Shown: piece by piece, positions 24,657 through 33,014 of the stretch
Layout: each line of letters starts with the position of its first letter
Position numbering within the stretch: the stretch's first letter is position 1
From: Gymnodinialimonas ulvae
Lineage (GTDB): Bacteria; Pseudomonadota; Alphaproteobacteria; Rhodobacterales; Rhodobacteraceae
Assembly (NCBI RefSeq): GCF_037543845.1
Contig: NZ_JBBIFX010000001.1
Location: forward strand, 1,798,001-1,862,000
Direction of reading: 5' to 3'
Length of the DNA stretch: 64,000 nucleotides
Notes under the pieces: model-generated
The model's database searches: none
Told to the model about the DNA's origin: nothing
Seen by the model: only the letters and a program-made list of their open reading frames with translations
Position numbers and translations under genes: made by a program

Positions 24657-26695
24657 TCGAACTCCATGATCACATCATCCACGGCCAGACTGTCACCCGC
24701 GCCTGCGTTGATCTTGGTCACCACTCCCTTTTTCTCGGCGCGCAGAATGTTTTCCATCTTCATCGCCTCGACGGTGCACAAAGCCTGTCCCTCCTGCACC
24801 TCGTCGCCTTCGTTCACATCGACCTTCACAACAAGGCCCGGCATCGGGCAAAGCAGCATCTTCGACGTATCGGGCGGCAGCTTTTCGGGCATCAAATCGG
24901 CCAATTCGGCCTGACGCGGCGAGCGGATGTTAACGCACAGATCCGCGCCGCGCGTGCGCAGCCGGAACCCGGCGGGGACCTTGCCCACTTTCAGAACGAG
25001 CGGATCGCCGTCGACCATGACGCGCGCCAATTGATCGCCCGGGGTCCAATCGCTTGTGATGCGCAAGGCAGCGTCCCCGATTTTCACGGTCGAGCCCTCA
25101 GGATCGGCGTCGATCTTCACATCGAACCTCTGCCCCTGCGCAGAGACAACCCAGTTTTTTCCAACCCGGCGCTCGTGATTGTCCATCCGTCCGGAGACGC
25201 GGCTGCGCCGGATTTCCGCGACACGGTACATCGCCGCCGCGGCCGCCGCGACACGCATCAAAGCGGCATCGGGAAGCGTCACCCCATCGAACCCGTCGGG
25301 ATATTCCTCGGCGATGAAGGCTGTCGTCATGTTGCCACTGGCGAATTTGGGATGATCCATCACCGCGCTGAGGAACGGCAGATTGTGGCCGATCCCCTCA
25401 ACTTCGAATCCGTCCAGAGCAACGCGCATGGCTTCAAGCGCCGTGTCGCGGTCGTTGCCCCACGAGCAGAGCTTCGCGATCATCGGATCGTAATACATGG
25501 AAATCTCGCCGCCCTCGTAGACGCCGGTGTCATTGCGCACCGCCGTGTCGCCTTGCGGGCCATCTTCCAACCACTTGCCGTTCGTCAACATCGGACCGGC
25601 GGCCACTTCCACCGGCGGGCGGTAGCGGGTCAGCCGCCCGATGGAGGGCAGGAAATTACGATATGGGTCTTCGGCATAAAGGCGGCTTTCAATGGCCCAC
25701 CCGGTCAGCGTGACATCCTTTTGGGCCATGGGAAGCGTTTCGCCCGCCGCGACACGGATCATCTGCTCAACCAGATCTACGCCGGTGATCAGCTCGGTCA
25801 CGGGATGTTCCACCTGCAGCCGGGTGTTCATTTCAAGGAAGTAGAAGTTGCGGTCGCCATCGACGATGAATTCCACCGTCCCCGCGCTGGAATAGCCGAC
25901 GGCCTGCGCCAATGCGACGGCCTCTTCGCCCATGGCCTTGCGGGTCGCTTCATCAAGGAACGGCGACGGGGCCTCTTCGATGACCTTCTGATTGCGGCGC
26001 TGGATCGAGCATTCCCGTTCACCAAGGTAGATCGCATTGCCGTGCTTATCGGCGAGGACCTGGATTTCGATGTGGCGCGGTTGCGTCACGAACTTCTCGA
26101 TGAACATGCGGTCATCGCCGAAACTGCTCGCCGCCTCGTTCTTGGAGGCCTGAAACCCTTCGGCAACCTCGCTTTCATTCCACGCTATGCGCATGCCCTT
26201 GCCGCCGCCGCCCGCAGAGGCCTTGAGCATCACCGGATACCCGATCTGACCGGAAATCTTGATCGCCTCTTCCGCATCCTCGATCAGGCCCATATGGCCC
26301 GGCACGGTCGAGACCCCCGCCTCCTGCGCGATTTTCTTAGAGGTGATCTTGTCGCCCATGCTCTCGATCGCGCTGGCGGGTGGGCCGACGAAGGCCACGC
26401 CTTCGGCCTCAAGCGCTTCGGCGAACATCCTGTTCTCTGACAAAAAGCCATAGCCCGGATGCACCGCGTCGGCTCCGGTGTCGCGGATCGCCTGCATGAT
26501 CTTGTCAATCACGATGTAGGATTCTGCCGCCGGCGGCGGGCCGATATGAACAGCCTCATCCGCCATCTTGACGTGCAACGCCTGCGCGTCGGCATCGGAA
26601 TACACGGCCACCGTGGGAATCCCCATGCGCTTGGCGGTCTTGATGACACGGCAGGCAATCTCGCCCCGGTTCGCGATCAGCAACTTCTTGAACAT
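24653..26695 (-). CDS. pccA: Propionyl-CoA carboxylase, biotin-containing alpha subunit
   Basis: PccA carboxylates its biotin with bicarbonate and ATP; PccB then transfers the carboxyl group to propionyl-CoA to give methylmalonyl-CoA. The 680-residue protein has biotin carboxylase (1-445; A-S-A-G-G-G-G-K-G-M ATP-grasp loop, E-M-N-T-R-L-Q-V-E-H), a BT linker domain, and a C-terminal biotinyl domain with A-M-K-M (biotin Lys about 646). The start M-F-K-K-L-L-I-A-N-R-G-E is canonical. pccB lies 3.3 kb upstream, separated by other genes. Confidence 0.96.
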   Translation of the reverse strand: MFKKLLIANRGEIACRVIKTAKRMGIPTVAVYSDADAQALHVKMADEAVHIGPPPAAESYIVIDKIMQAIRDTGADAVHPGYGFLSENRMFAEALEAEGVAFVGPPASAIESMGDKITSKKIAQEAGVSTVPGHMGLIEDAEEAIKISGQIGYPVMLKASAGGGGKGMRIAWNESEVAEGFQASKNEAASSFGDDRMFIEKFVTQPRHIEIQVLADKHGNAIYLGERECSIQRRNQKVIEEAPSPFLDEATRKAMGEEAVALAQAVGYSSAGTVEFIVDGDRNFYFLEMNTRLQVEHPVTELITGVDLVEQMIRVAAGETLPMAQKDVTLTGWAIESRLYAEDPYRNFLPSIGRLTRYRPPVEVAAGPMLTNGKWLEDGPQGDTAVRNDTGVYEGGEISMYYDPMIAKLCSWGNDRDTALEAMRVALDGFEVEGIGHNLPFLSAVMDHPKFASGNMTTAFIAEEYPDGFDGVTLPDAALMRVAAAAAAMYRVAEIRRSRVSGRMDNHERRVGKNWVVSAQGQRFDVKIDADPEGSTVKIGDAALRITSDWTPGDQLARVMVDGDPLVLKVGKVPAGFRLRTRGADLCVNIRSPRQAELADLMPEKLPPDTSKMLLCPMPGLVVKVDVNEGDEVQEGQALCTVEAMKMENILRAEKKGVVTKINAGAGDSLAVDDVIMEFE

Positions 26696-26959
26696 CTCAC
26701 TTCCTCTTCCTCATCCTGCGGCACTGGTGCGGGCCACGGGCTATCCCGTTCGTTGGCGGTCAGCGATTTTCGTTCACGAATCTCTCACGAAAAATCACAA
26801 CCACTTGTTTAAATTGAATTTTCGTTGCGCGCATGCCACAGACTCATCATTCGCGCTGGCCTCTCCATGCTGTGAAGTCGCGTGAATACCATTGCATGCC
26901 AACTTTCCCTTACGCGACCAAATCCGGCCGCGTTGCACAGTGATTAGGGGATAAAAACC
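26696..26959. promoter_or_regulatory. Divergent promoter region between pccA and the porin
   Basis: This 264-bp AT-richer spacer holds two direct TCACGAA copies (26775-26781, 26786-26792) inside a TTTTCGT / ACGAAAA inverted arrangement (26767-26793). A TTGTTTAAATT stretch lies near 26807. No gene is visible. TTGCAAA motifs like those upstream of pccB are absent. Confidence 0.4.
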
Positions 26960-28204
26960 ATGCCACACCAACCGACTCTCACACGCGGCCTTGTCGCCTC
27001 TCTGTTTGGCAGCGCCTGCCTTCTGGCGGCACCCGTGCTCGCCCAGACCCAGATCGAAACACTTGAGGCAAGGATCGCCGCATTGGAAGCCGAGCAGGCG
27101 GTAGCCCCGTCGCAAACCGGCTTCGCGTTCAACACGGTCGACAGCCTCGGCGATTTTGACCAGATCGGGCAGCGCCACGGTCTTGGGCGCCTGAGCTTCG
27201 GCATCGCCGATACCACCACACTGACCATTTACGGCTTCATCCGCGCCGAAGCGTTCTACGATTTCGATTTTGCCCAAGGTGACCTGAGCCGCGCGGGCCG
27301 CGTTGGCGACCCGACCTTCGAGGTGGACGATTCCGAATTCGACACCTCGGTGCGCGTGTCCCGCTTCGGCATCCGTAGCAACACCGACACCTCGTTCGGC
27401 AGCGTTGCCACGCAATTGGAGTTCGACCTGTTCGGATCCGGTGGTGATCAGAGTCAATCGCCCAACCTGCGCCTGCGCCACGCCAACCTGCGCGTGACGT
27501 CGGGAAACAGCGAAGTGCTGCTTGGCCAATTCTGGACCAACTTCATGCCGTTGGTACATTATCCCACGACCGCCGATTTCAACGGCCCGGTCGGGATCAC
27601 CTTCGCCCGCGTGCCGCAGGCGCGTTACACCTACCGCAACAACGGTCTGGAGCTGTCGGCCTCGCTTGAGGAAAGCGCCGGCGGCGACAACAGCTCGGAT
27701 CCGGTGTTCACGGCGGCGGCCTTCTATGGCACCGATCTGTTCTCGGTCCGCGCGGCGGTTCTGACCGGAACGTTCGAACAGGGCGGCGACGAATTCGACA
27801 CCAACGGCATCACACTGTCGGGAAGCGTCAATCCCTGGGAAGGCGGATCCGTCGGCCTCACGCTGACGGCGGGTGAAGGGCTTGGCAACCTGCTGATCGG
27901 CGGCGGCGCGCGTCAGGTGGGCGGTGCCGAGAATGAATCCGAAAGTCTGACCTTCGAGTTCCGCCAGGATATTTCCGACGCATTGAGTGCGGGCATCGCT
28001 TACGGCCTGGAAGACTACGACCTGGCAACCACGGGTGGCCTTCCAGGTGGCTTTGACCGTCTGGAGTCGGTGCATGTCAACGCGTTCTACTCGCCGATCG
28101 ACGCGCTGACGTATGGGGTCGAGTACATCCACATCGAAAGTGAAGGCCCCCTCGACAGCGCTGAAGCTGATCGGATTGGTGTTTCGGCCACGTTGCGCTT
28201 CTGA
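26960..28204 (+). CDS. DcaP-like outer-membrane porin
   Basis: The 414-residue protein has a signal peptide (about 1-29), a short coiled coil (I-E-T-L-E-A-R-I-A-A-L-E-A-E) and then a beta-barrel region with alternating residues, ending in Phe as typical for BamA-recognised barrels. The coiled coil followed by a barrel matches the DcaP-like trimeric porins that take up small organic acids or diacids. It lies divergent from pccA. The ATG follows TAGGGGAT, and a strong terminator follows the gene. Confidence 0.78.
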   Translation: MPHQPTLTRGLVASLFGSACLLAAPVLAQTQIETLEARIAALEAEQAVAPSQTGFAFNTVDSLGDFDQIGQRHGLGRLSFGIADTTTLTIYGFIRAEAFYDFDFAQGDLSRAGRVGDPTFEVDDSEFDTSVRVSRFGIRSNTDTSFGSVATQLEFDLFGSGGDQSQSPNLRLRHANLRVTSGNSEVLLGQFWTNFMPLVHYPTTADFNGPVGITFARVPQARYTYRNNGLELSASLEESAGGDNSSDPVFTAAAFYGTDLFSVRAAVLTGTFEQGGDEFDTNGITLSGSVNPWEGGSVGLTLTAGEGLGNLLIGGGARQVGGAENESESLTFEFRQDISDALSAGIAYGLEDYDLATTGGLPGGFDRLESVHVNAFYSPIDALTYGVEYIHIESEGPLDSAEADRIGVSATLRF

Positions 28205-28270
28205 CGCGCGCAAAATCGAGCTCGGGCATCTCAAGGGGGCTCGAGTCGTAATTATGCAAAGAGCATTCGA

Positions 28271-28305
28271 CCGCCAGACTGCATTTTTCCGAGTCTGGCG
28301 GTTTT
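28271..28305 (+). terminator. Intrinsic terminator of the porin gene
   Basis: A perfect 10-bp stem CCGCCAGACT / AGTCTGGCGG with an 11-base T-rich loop is followed by TTTT, 66 bases after the porin stop. Confidence 0.85.
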
Positions 28306-28334
28306 CGCGCGTCCAGGGCTTGCGCCGGTACGGC

Positions 28335-28535
28335 TCAGCAGAGGTTGACGTCGTCGCAAAGAGCGCCGGCTGCCGCGCCGACAACAACTCCCGTGGCGAC
28401 CGATCCACCAACTGCGGCGGTACCAAGCCCGCCAACAAGCGCGCCCGCGCCTGCGCGTTCGATGTCGGATGCCATACAGCCCGATACGGCCAGCATGGCT
28501 GCGAACAACGCGGTGATTTTGAGTTTGGTGCGCAT
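28335..28535 (-). CDS. Small lipoprotein with glycine-rich segment
   Basis: The 66-residue product starts at ATG 28535 behind AGGAGA. The signal sequence ends in the lipobox L-A-V-S-G-C (lipidated Cys about 20). The mature part is a Gly/Ala-rich hydrophobic stretch resembling glycine-zipper segments (G-A-G-A-L-V-G-G), ending D-D-V-N-L-C. Likely an envelope lipoprotein of unknown role. Confidence 0.75.
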   Translation of the reverse strand: MRTKLKITALFAAMLAVSGCMASDIERAGAGALVGGLGTAAVGGSVATGVVVGAAAGALCDDVNLC

Positions 28536-28630
28536 TTTGATGCGTCTCCTGTCGAATAACCTCGTGAAGTTCTCTTTACACGCGATTTGGCACTTCGATA
28601 AGGCCGGAGTTTTTTCGCCCGGGTTTGGGC

Positions 28631-28668
28631 AAAAAGAGGCGGCCGGTTGATCAAGCCAGCCGACCGCC
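28631..28668 (-). terminator. Terminator of the 28846-29211 gene
   Basis: On the minus strand a 12-bp stem with two G-U pairs (28668-28657 with 28649-28638) is followed by TCTTTTT. It lies in a 310-bp spacer (28536-28845) with no gene that I can support. Confidence 0.7.
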
Positions 28669-28845
28669 GTGAAGGGGAAGGGTAACACGTCTTGTGGATG
28701 CCGGCCCTGTAGAAACAACTGGGGACTGGGGCCGACAGGGCAACGATGGCAGGATTCGCGCCCCTCGATAGAGGGTGGCGCGTGCGTCTTGCCTTGTGCG
28801 CAACGGGCCGCTCATATCGGGAAGCCTCTGGCGAAAACATGCCGA

Positions 28846-29211
28846 TCATCCTTCCCATATGCCAGTCCCGTCAAAAATTTCCGGGAACGCGGCACGTGCG
28901 CGGCCCTCGTCGATGCGCAAAAGGGCGTCATAGCTTTCCGGGTCAAACGGATCTTCGGCGGGGACGACCTCACGCCCGAAGAGCCAGCTCAACCGCCCCG
29001 CATCCAGGTTGCCGCGCTCAAAGGGTTCATCCCCAAAATGCATCCACAGCGCTTCCATGAAACCGGCATCCGCGCGCCGGTCGGCGGGCCTGCGGTCCGC
29101 GTATCGGTCGCGCGCGATTAGTTTGGTCGCGCCCGCCTTGTTGTCGCGCCGAATGGTGAACTGGAAATCCGTCCCCGGGAGCCGCCCGGGAAAGCCCCGG
29201 TGCTTCAACAT
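28846..29211 (-). CDS. Hypothetical protein, 121 residues
   Basis: Charged soluble protein without signal peptide or membrane segment; the start is the ATG at 29211 with GGATG nearby. It contains R-R-D-N-K-A-G-A-T-K-L-I-A-R-D-R-Y-A-D-R-R and a D/E-P-F-rich C-terminal half. Family not recognised. A terminator follows it and another hairpin precedes it, so it seems to be its own transcription unit between the two pcc operons. Confidence 0.6.
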   Translation of the reverse strand: MLKHRGFPGRLPGTDFQFTIRRDNKAGATKLIARDRYADRRPADRRADAGFMEALWMHFGDEPFERGNLDAGRLSWLFGREVVPAEDPFDPESYDALLRIDEGRARAAFPEIFDGTGIWEG

Positions 29212-29229
29212 GGGGCGACATCCGCACGG

Positions 29230-29262
29230 AAAAACCGGGCAAGACTCGCGCCTCGCCCGGTT
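29230..29262 (-). terminator. Terminator hairpin downstream of the pccB unit
   Basis: Arms AACCGGGC (29233-29240) and GCCCGGTT (29255-29262) are perfect complements; on the minus strand the stem is followed by TTTTT. It ends whatever is transcribed from 29578 downwards. Confidence 0.7.
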
Positions 29263-29578
29263 AGGGAAAACGGTCTGCCCTGGCTAGCTGGGGGATAGTG
29301 CCAGTGGACCTGCCTTTTTTGCGACCGAGGCGGCGTCTGCAATTCCGCCCGTGCCGATTTCTTCTTCTTGTTGCCTCGCGGTGTGACCGGGCCAATAGGC
29401 GGGAAGCCAAGCGACCCGGCCACGATCCGAGGTACAGCTGCAGTTGCGCAGCTAAGGATGACGATACATCGCCTCACAGTTTCTCCACAGACCTTTCCAC
29501 AAAGGATTGTAGTCTGTGACTCAGTTGCATCACACGGGATATAGGATGAACTATGGGGCACAAGGTGTTGTGGTTGCA
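29263..29578 (-). other. Unassigned spacer upstream of a terminator, possible small transcript
   Basis: No convincing coding frame is present on either strand. A TACAAT hexamer on the minus strand (29511-29506) would start an RNA of about 265 bases ending at the 29230-29262 hairpin, but no good -35 is visible. The stretch contains GC-rich internal pairings around 29380-29425. It could equally be the untranslated tail of the pccB operon. Confidence 0.2.
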
Positions 29579-29998
29579 CTACAAAAGCTCCCACTGACAA
29601 GTGTCATCAGAAATCGCATACGCCTCGATAGACTGAGTTATCCCCGGCGCGGGCTCTCCGCGTTCGAAAGGTTCTGCCATGAATTGCACCACGATGCGGG
29701 CCGGTCGCGGGTCGCGCTCGGCTGCGCGCACGCCCCAAAGGTTGCATGCCCAATCGTGATCCTCATGGCCGACATTGGTCACGAGGCCCCGATCCACGAC
29801 ACGCACAACCGCCCAGATCTCGTTGCTCGGCTGTACCTCATAGACCACATCACAAAGCGTCACACTGCGCCCGGACGGTGCCGTTTCACTCTCGTCGAGC
29901 GGGCACAAATTTGCCTTCGCCCCAGACGACGCCAGGAACCAATAGGCTGCGCCGCCAATCATTGCGACAGCCAGAAGCATTATGAGACCTCGGATCAT
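29579..29998 (-). CDS. Small membrane-anchored protein downstream of pccB (DUF6497-like?)
   Basis: The 139-residue product starts at ATG 29998, 13 bases after the pccB stop, behind TGAGGG, so it is in the pccB operon. Residues 3-23 are a hydrophobic anchor or signal. The exported domain has three Cys (N-L-C-P, T-L-C-D, W-A-C-N) plus D-T-C-Q-W-E near the end. It may belong to a small Rhodobacteraceae DUF family, but I am not sure of the identity. Function unknown. Confidence 0.65.
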   Translation of the reverse strand: MIRGLIMLLAVAMIGGAAYWFLASSGAKANLCPLDESETAPSGRSVTLCDVVYEVQPSNEIWAVVRVVDRGLVTNVGHEDHDWACNLWGVRAAERDPRPARIVVQFMAEPFERGEPAPGITQSIEAYAISDDTCQWELL

Positions 29999-30011
29999 GC
30001 GCGCGCCCTCA

Positions 30012-31544
30012 TCACAGCGGGATGTTGTCGTGCTTTTTCCAAGGCCGGGTCTGCGTCTTGCGTCTGAGCGCCGCGAACGCCCGGCACACACGGCGGCGCG
30101 TCGAATGGGGCTGGATCACCTCGTCGATATGCCCGCGCTCGGCGGCCACGAACGGGTTGGCGAAGCGGTCCTCGTATTCCGCGGTGCGGGCCGCGATCTT
30201 CTCCGCATCGCCCAGGTCGGCGCGATGCAAGATCTCCACCGCCCCCTTCGCCCCCATCACGGCAATCTCCGAGGTCGGCCAGGCATAGTTCACATCCGCC
30301 TTAAGGTGCTTGGACGCCATCACCACATAGGCGCCGCCGTAAGCCTTGCGCGTGATCACCGTGACCTTGGGCACTGTCGCCTCTCCGTAAGCGAACAGCA
30401 ACTTCGCGCCGTGCTTGATCACCCCATCATATTCCTGCGCAGTGCCGGGCAAAAACCCGGGCACGTCAACAAGGCTCAGGATCGGGATTTCGAAGCAATC
30501 GCAGAACCGCACGAACCGTGCGCCTTTCCGCGCGCTGTCGATGTCGAGCACCCCGGCCAGAACCATCGGCTGGTTCGCAACCACGCCGACCGTCTGGCCC
30601 TCAAGCCGGATGAAGCCGGTGATAATGTTGCCCGCGAAATCCTTCTGGATCTCGTAGAAATCCCCCTCGTCCGCGATCTTGCCGATCAATTCCTTCATGT
30701 CATACGGCTGGTTCGGGTTCGCAGGCACCAGCGTATCAAGGCTTTCCTCAATCCGATCCGGACTGTCGAAGAAAGGTCGCGTCGGCGGTTTGTCCCGGTT
30801 CGACAGCGGCAGGAAATCGATCAACCGACGCACTTCGCTGAGCGCTTCGACATCATTCTCGAACGCGCCATCGGCCACCGAGCTTTTCTTGGTATGTGTG
30901 GAGGCCCCGCCCAATTCTTCAGCCGTCACAACCTCATTCGTGACGGTTTTGACCACATCGGGTCCGGTGACGAACATGTAAGAGCTGTCTTTCACCATGA
31001 AGATGAAATCGGTCATCGCAGGCGAATAGACCGCTCCACCCGCGCAGGGTCCCATGATCATCGAGATCTGCGGCACGACCCCCGACGCCTCGATATTGCG
31101 TTGAAACACCTCGCCGTAGGCGGCCAAACTGTCGACGCCTTCCTGGATCCGTGCGCCGCCGGAATCGTTGATCCCCACGACCGGCGCACCGTTCTGCATG
31201 GCCATATCCATGATCTTGCAAATCTTCTGCCCATGGGTCTCTGACACCGAACCGCCAAGCACGGTGAAGTCCTGGCTGAAGACGTAGACCTGACGCCCGT
31301 TAACCGTGCCCCAACCGGTCACGACGCCATCGCCCGGAGGCCGGTTACCCTCCATGCCGAACTCCGTGGCGCGGTGGGCGACAAACATGTCGTATTCCTC
31401 GAACGAGCCCTCATCGAGAAGCAATTCGATCCGCTCCCGCGCTGTCAGCTTGCCCTTTGCATGCTGCGCCGCGACCCGCTTTTCGCCTCCGCCCAGACGC
31501 GCCTGACCGCGACGCTCTTCGAGCTGTTCGACGATATCCTTCAT
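30012..31544 (-). CDS. pccB: Propionyl-CoA carboxylase beta subunit (carboxyltransferase)
   Basis: The 510-residue carboxyltransferase moves the carboxyl from PccA-biotin to propionyl-CoA, giving (S)-methylmalonyl-CoA. The crotonase-like fold shows the oxyanion loops N-D-S-G-G-A-R-I-Q-E-G and G-P-C-A-G-G-A-V-Y-S-P and the C-terminal half motif K-A-Y-G-G-A-Y-V-V-M. The C-terminus W-K-K-H-D-N-I-P-L is typical of PccB. TTTGCAAA motifs lie 70-110 bases upstream of its start. Confidence 0.97.
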   Translation of the reverse strand: MKDIVEQLEERRGQARLGGGEKRVAAQHAKGKLTARERIELLLDEGSFEEYDMFVAHRATEFGMEGNRPPGDGVVTGWGTVNGRQVYVFSQDFTVLGGSVSETHGQKICKIMDMAMQNGAPVVGINDSGGARIQEGVDSLAAYGEVFQRNIEASGVVPQISMIMGPCAGGAVYSPAMTDFIFMVKDSSYMFVTGPDVVKTVTNEVVTAEELGGASTHTKKSSVADGAFENDVEALSEVRRLIDFLPLSNRDKPPTRPFFDSPDRIEESLDTLVPANPNQPYDMKELIGKIADEGDFYEIQKDFAGNIITGFIRLEGQTVGVVANQPMVLAGVLDIDSARKGARFVRFCDCFEIPILSLVDVPGFLPGTAQEYDGVIKHGAKLLFAYGEATVPKVTVITRKAYGGAYVVMASKHLKADVNYAWPTSEIAVMGAKGAVEILHRADLGDAEKIAARTAEYEDRFANPFVAAERGHIDEVIQPHSTRRRVCRAFAALRRKTQTRPWKKHDNIPL

Positions 31545-31604
31545 GTGCCTCTCCCCTTGGGTTGCGCCGAACCTTAGTGGCGCGCCGCTCTATCGACCAG
31601 TTTC

Positions 31605-31654
31605 TTTCTGCATATTTGCAAATCCATCAGGTCACCTCTCTCAATTTTTGCAAA
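31605..31654. promoter_or_regulatory. TTTGCAAA motifs upstream of pccB, candidate PccR/ScfR operator
   Basis: Two exact TTTGCAAA copies (31615-31622, 31647-31654) and a degenerate TTTCTGCA (31605-31612) lie in the pccB/MFS divergent spacer. The same core recurs upstream of the ScfR-family regulator gene. ScfR/RamB-type regulators are known to recognise such sequences; assignment to this regulator is inference. Confidence 0.6.
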
Positions 31655-31721
31655 TCCGCTAATCGGTATACATCTGCACGTGGGCTGGACCTCCCCCCTG
31701 CCCTCCCCTAACTCTCGCGCG

Positions 31722-32939
31722 ATGATCACGCATACTCCGGTCCGGTTTCTGGATCGCACCACACCACCGCACATTTTCACGCTGATCGTGATCACGGGCC
31801 TTGGCGCGCTGTCGATGAATATCTTCCTGCCGTCTCTGCCTGCGATGACGACCTTCTTCGAGACCGAGTACCGCGTCATGCAATTGTCGGTGTCGCTATA
31901 CCTCGGCGTGAACGCGATCCTGCAGGTTTTGATTGGTCCGATATCGGATCGGTTCGGGCGCCGCCCCGTGATCATCTGGGGCTTTGCGCTGTTCCTTCTT
32001 GCGACCATCGGCTGCTTGCTTGCATCGACGATCGAGAGCTTCCTGCTCTTTCGCATGATGCAGGCCGTTATCGTCGTAGGCCTCGTCCTCGGCCGTGCGG
32101 TGGTGCGCGATATGAACGATGCGGAAAACGCTGCCAGCCAGATTGGCTATGTCACAATGGGCATGGCAATTGTCCCGATGATCGGCCCTGCAATCGGGGG
32201 AGCGTTGGATCAAACGCTTGGATGGCAGGCGAATTTCTGGCTCCTCCTCGGCCTGGGTGCGCTTACTCTCGCGCTTGTCCACCGCGACCTTGGTGAAACC
32301 GCGCAGACCACGTCCGCCAGCTTCGCCGCGCAATTCCGCGAATATCCGGAGCTTCTGACCGCGCGCCGTTTCTGGGGCTACTGCGCCTGCGCCGCGTTTG
32401 CGTCCGGCGCGTTTTTCTCCTACCTCGGCGGCGCGCCTTTCGTGGGCTCGGAAGTGTTCGACATGTCGGCCGCACAGGTCGGCCTGTTCTTTGGCGCGCC
32501 CGCGCTTGGCTATTTCTTCGGCAATGGTATCTCGGGCCGCTACTCCACCAAACTCGGGATCAATCGGATGATCCTTTACGGCGCAGTTCTGACCGTTCTG
32601 GGCATGGGCACCGCGCTGGCGCTTTTTCTGGTCGGGTTCCACAATGCCTATGTCTTCTTCGGCTTCACGACCTTCGTAGGCCTTGGCAACGGCATGGTCT
32701 TGCCCAATGCAACCTCCGGAATGCTGTCGGTCCGCCCGCATCTGGCCGGCACGGCGAGCGGACTTGGCGGCGCGATCATGCTCGGCGGCGGTGCGACCCT
32801 GTCAGCGCTGGCGGGTGTCGTTCTGACCGGCGGCGATAGCGCCTACCCGTTGCTTTTGATGATGCTGGCAACTTCGATCCTTGGCGTCATAGCCATTCTT
32901 TATACGATCCGTCGCGAGGCTCAGGTGTCCGGCGCGTAG
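31722..32939 (+). CDS. MFS multidrug-type exporter, Bcr/CflA family
   Basis: The 405-residue protein has about 12 hydrophobic helices. The loop-2 signature G-P-I-S-D-R-F-G-R-R-P and the Bcr/CflA-like N-terminal half (L-P-S-L-P-A-M) are present. The start ATG 31722 has little Shine-Dalgarno support; an in-frame ATG at 31680 would add a Pro-rich leader that looks non-coding. It lies between pccB and the regulator and shares their intergenic operators, so it could be in the same regulon. Confidence 0.85.
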   Translation: MITHTPVRFLDRTTPPHIFTLIVITGLGALSMNIFLPSLPAMTTFFETEYRVMQLSVSLYLGVNAILQVLIGPISDRFGRRPVIIWGFALFLLATIGCLLASTIESFLLFRMMQAVIVVGLVLGRAVVRDMNDAENAASQIGYVTMGMAIVPMIGPAIGGALDQTLGWQANFWLLLGLGALTLALVHRDLGETAQTTSASFAAQFREYPELLTARRFWGYCACAAFASGAFFSYLGGAPFVGSEVFDMSAAQVGLFFGAPALGYFFGNGISGRYSTKLGINRMILYGAVLTVLGMGTALALFLVGFHNAYVFFGFTTFVGLGNGMVLPNATSGMLSVRPHLAGTASGLGGAIMLGGGATLSALAGVVLTGGDSAYPLLLMMLATSILGVIAILYTIRREAQVSGA

Positions 32940-32958
32940 TCACACGCCCTACCTTGCC

Positions 32959-33000
32959 TTGCAAACCACATTGCAAATCCGCAAAGCTGTTTCTGCAAAG
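32959..33000 (+). promoter_or_regulatory. TTGCAAA repeat cluster in the regulator leader
   Basis: TTGCAAA at 32959-32965 and 32971-32977 (period 12, i.e. 8-mers with a 4-base gap) is followed by CCGCAAA (32979-32985) and CTGCAAA (32993-32999), ending 15 bases before the regulator ATG. The 12-mer TTGCAAATCCGC is shared with the pccB upstream region. This suggests autoregulation. Confidence 0.6.
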
Positions 33001-33014
33001 TTAGGATCAACGCC

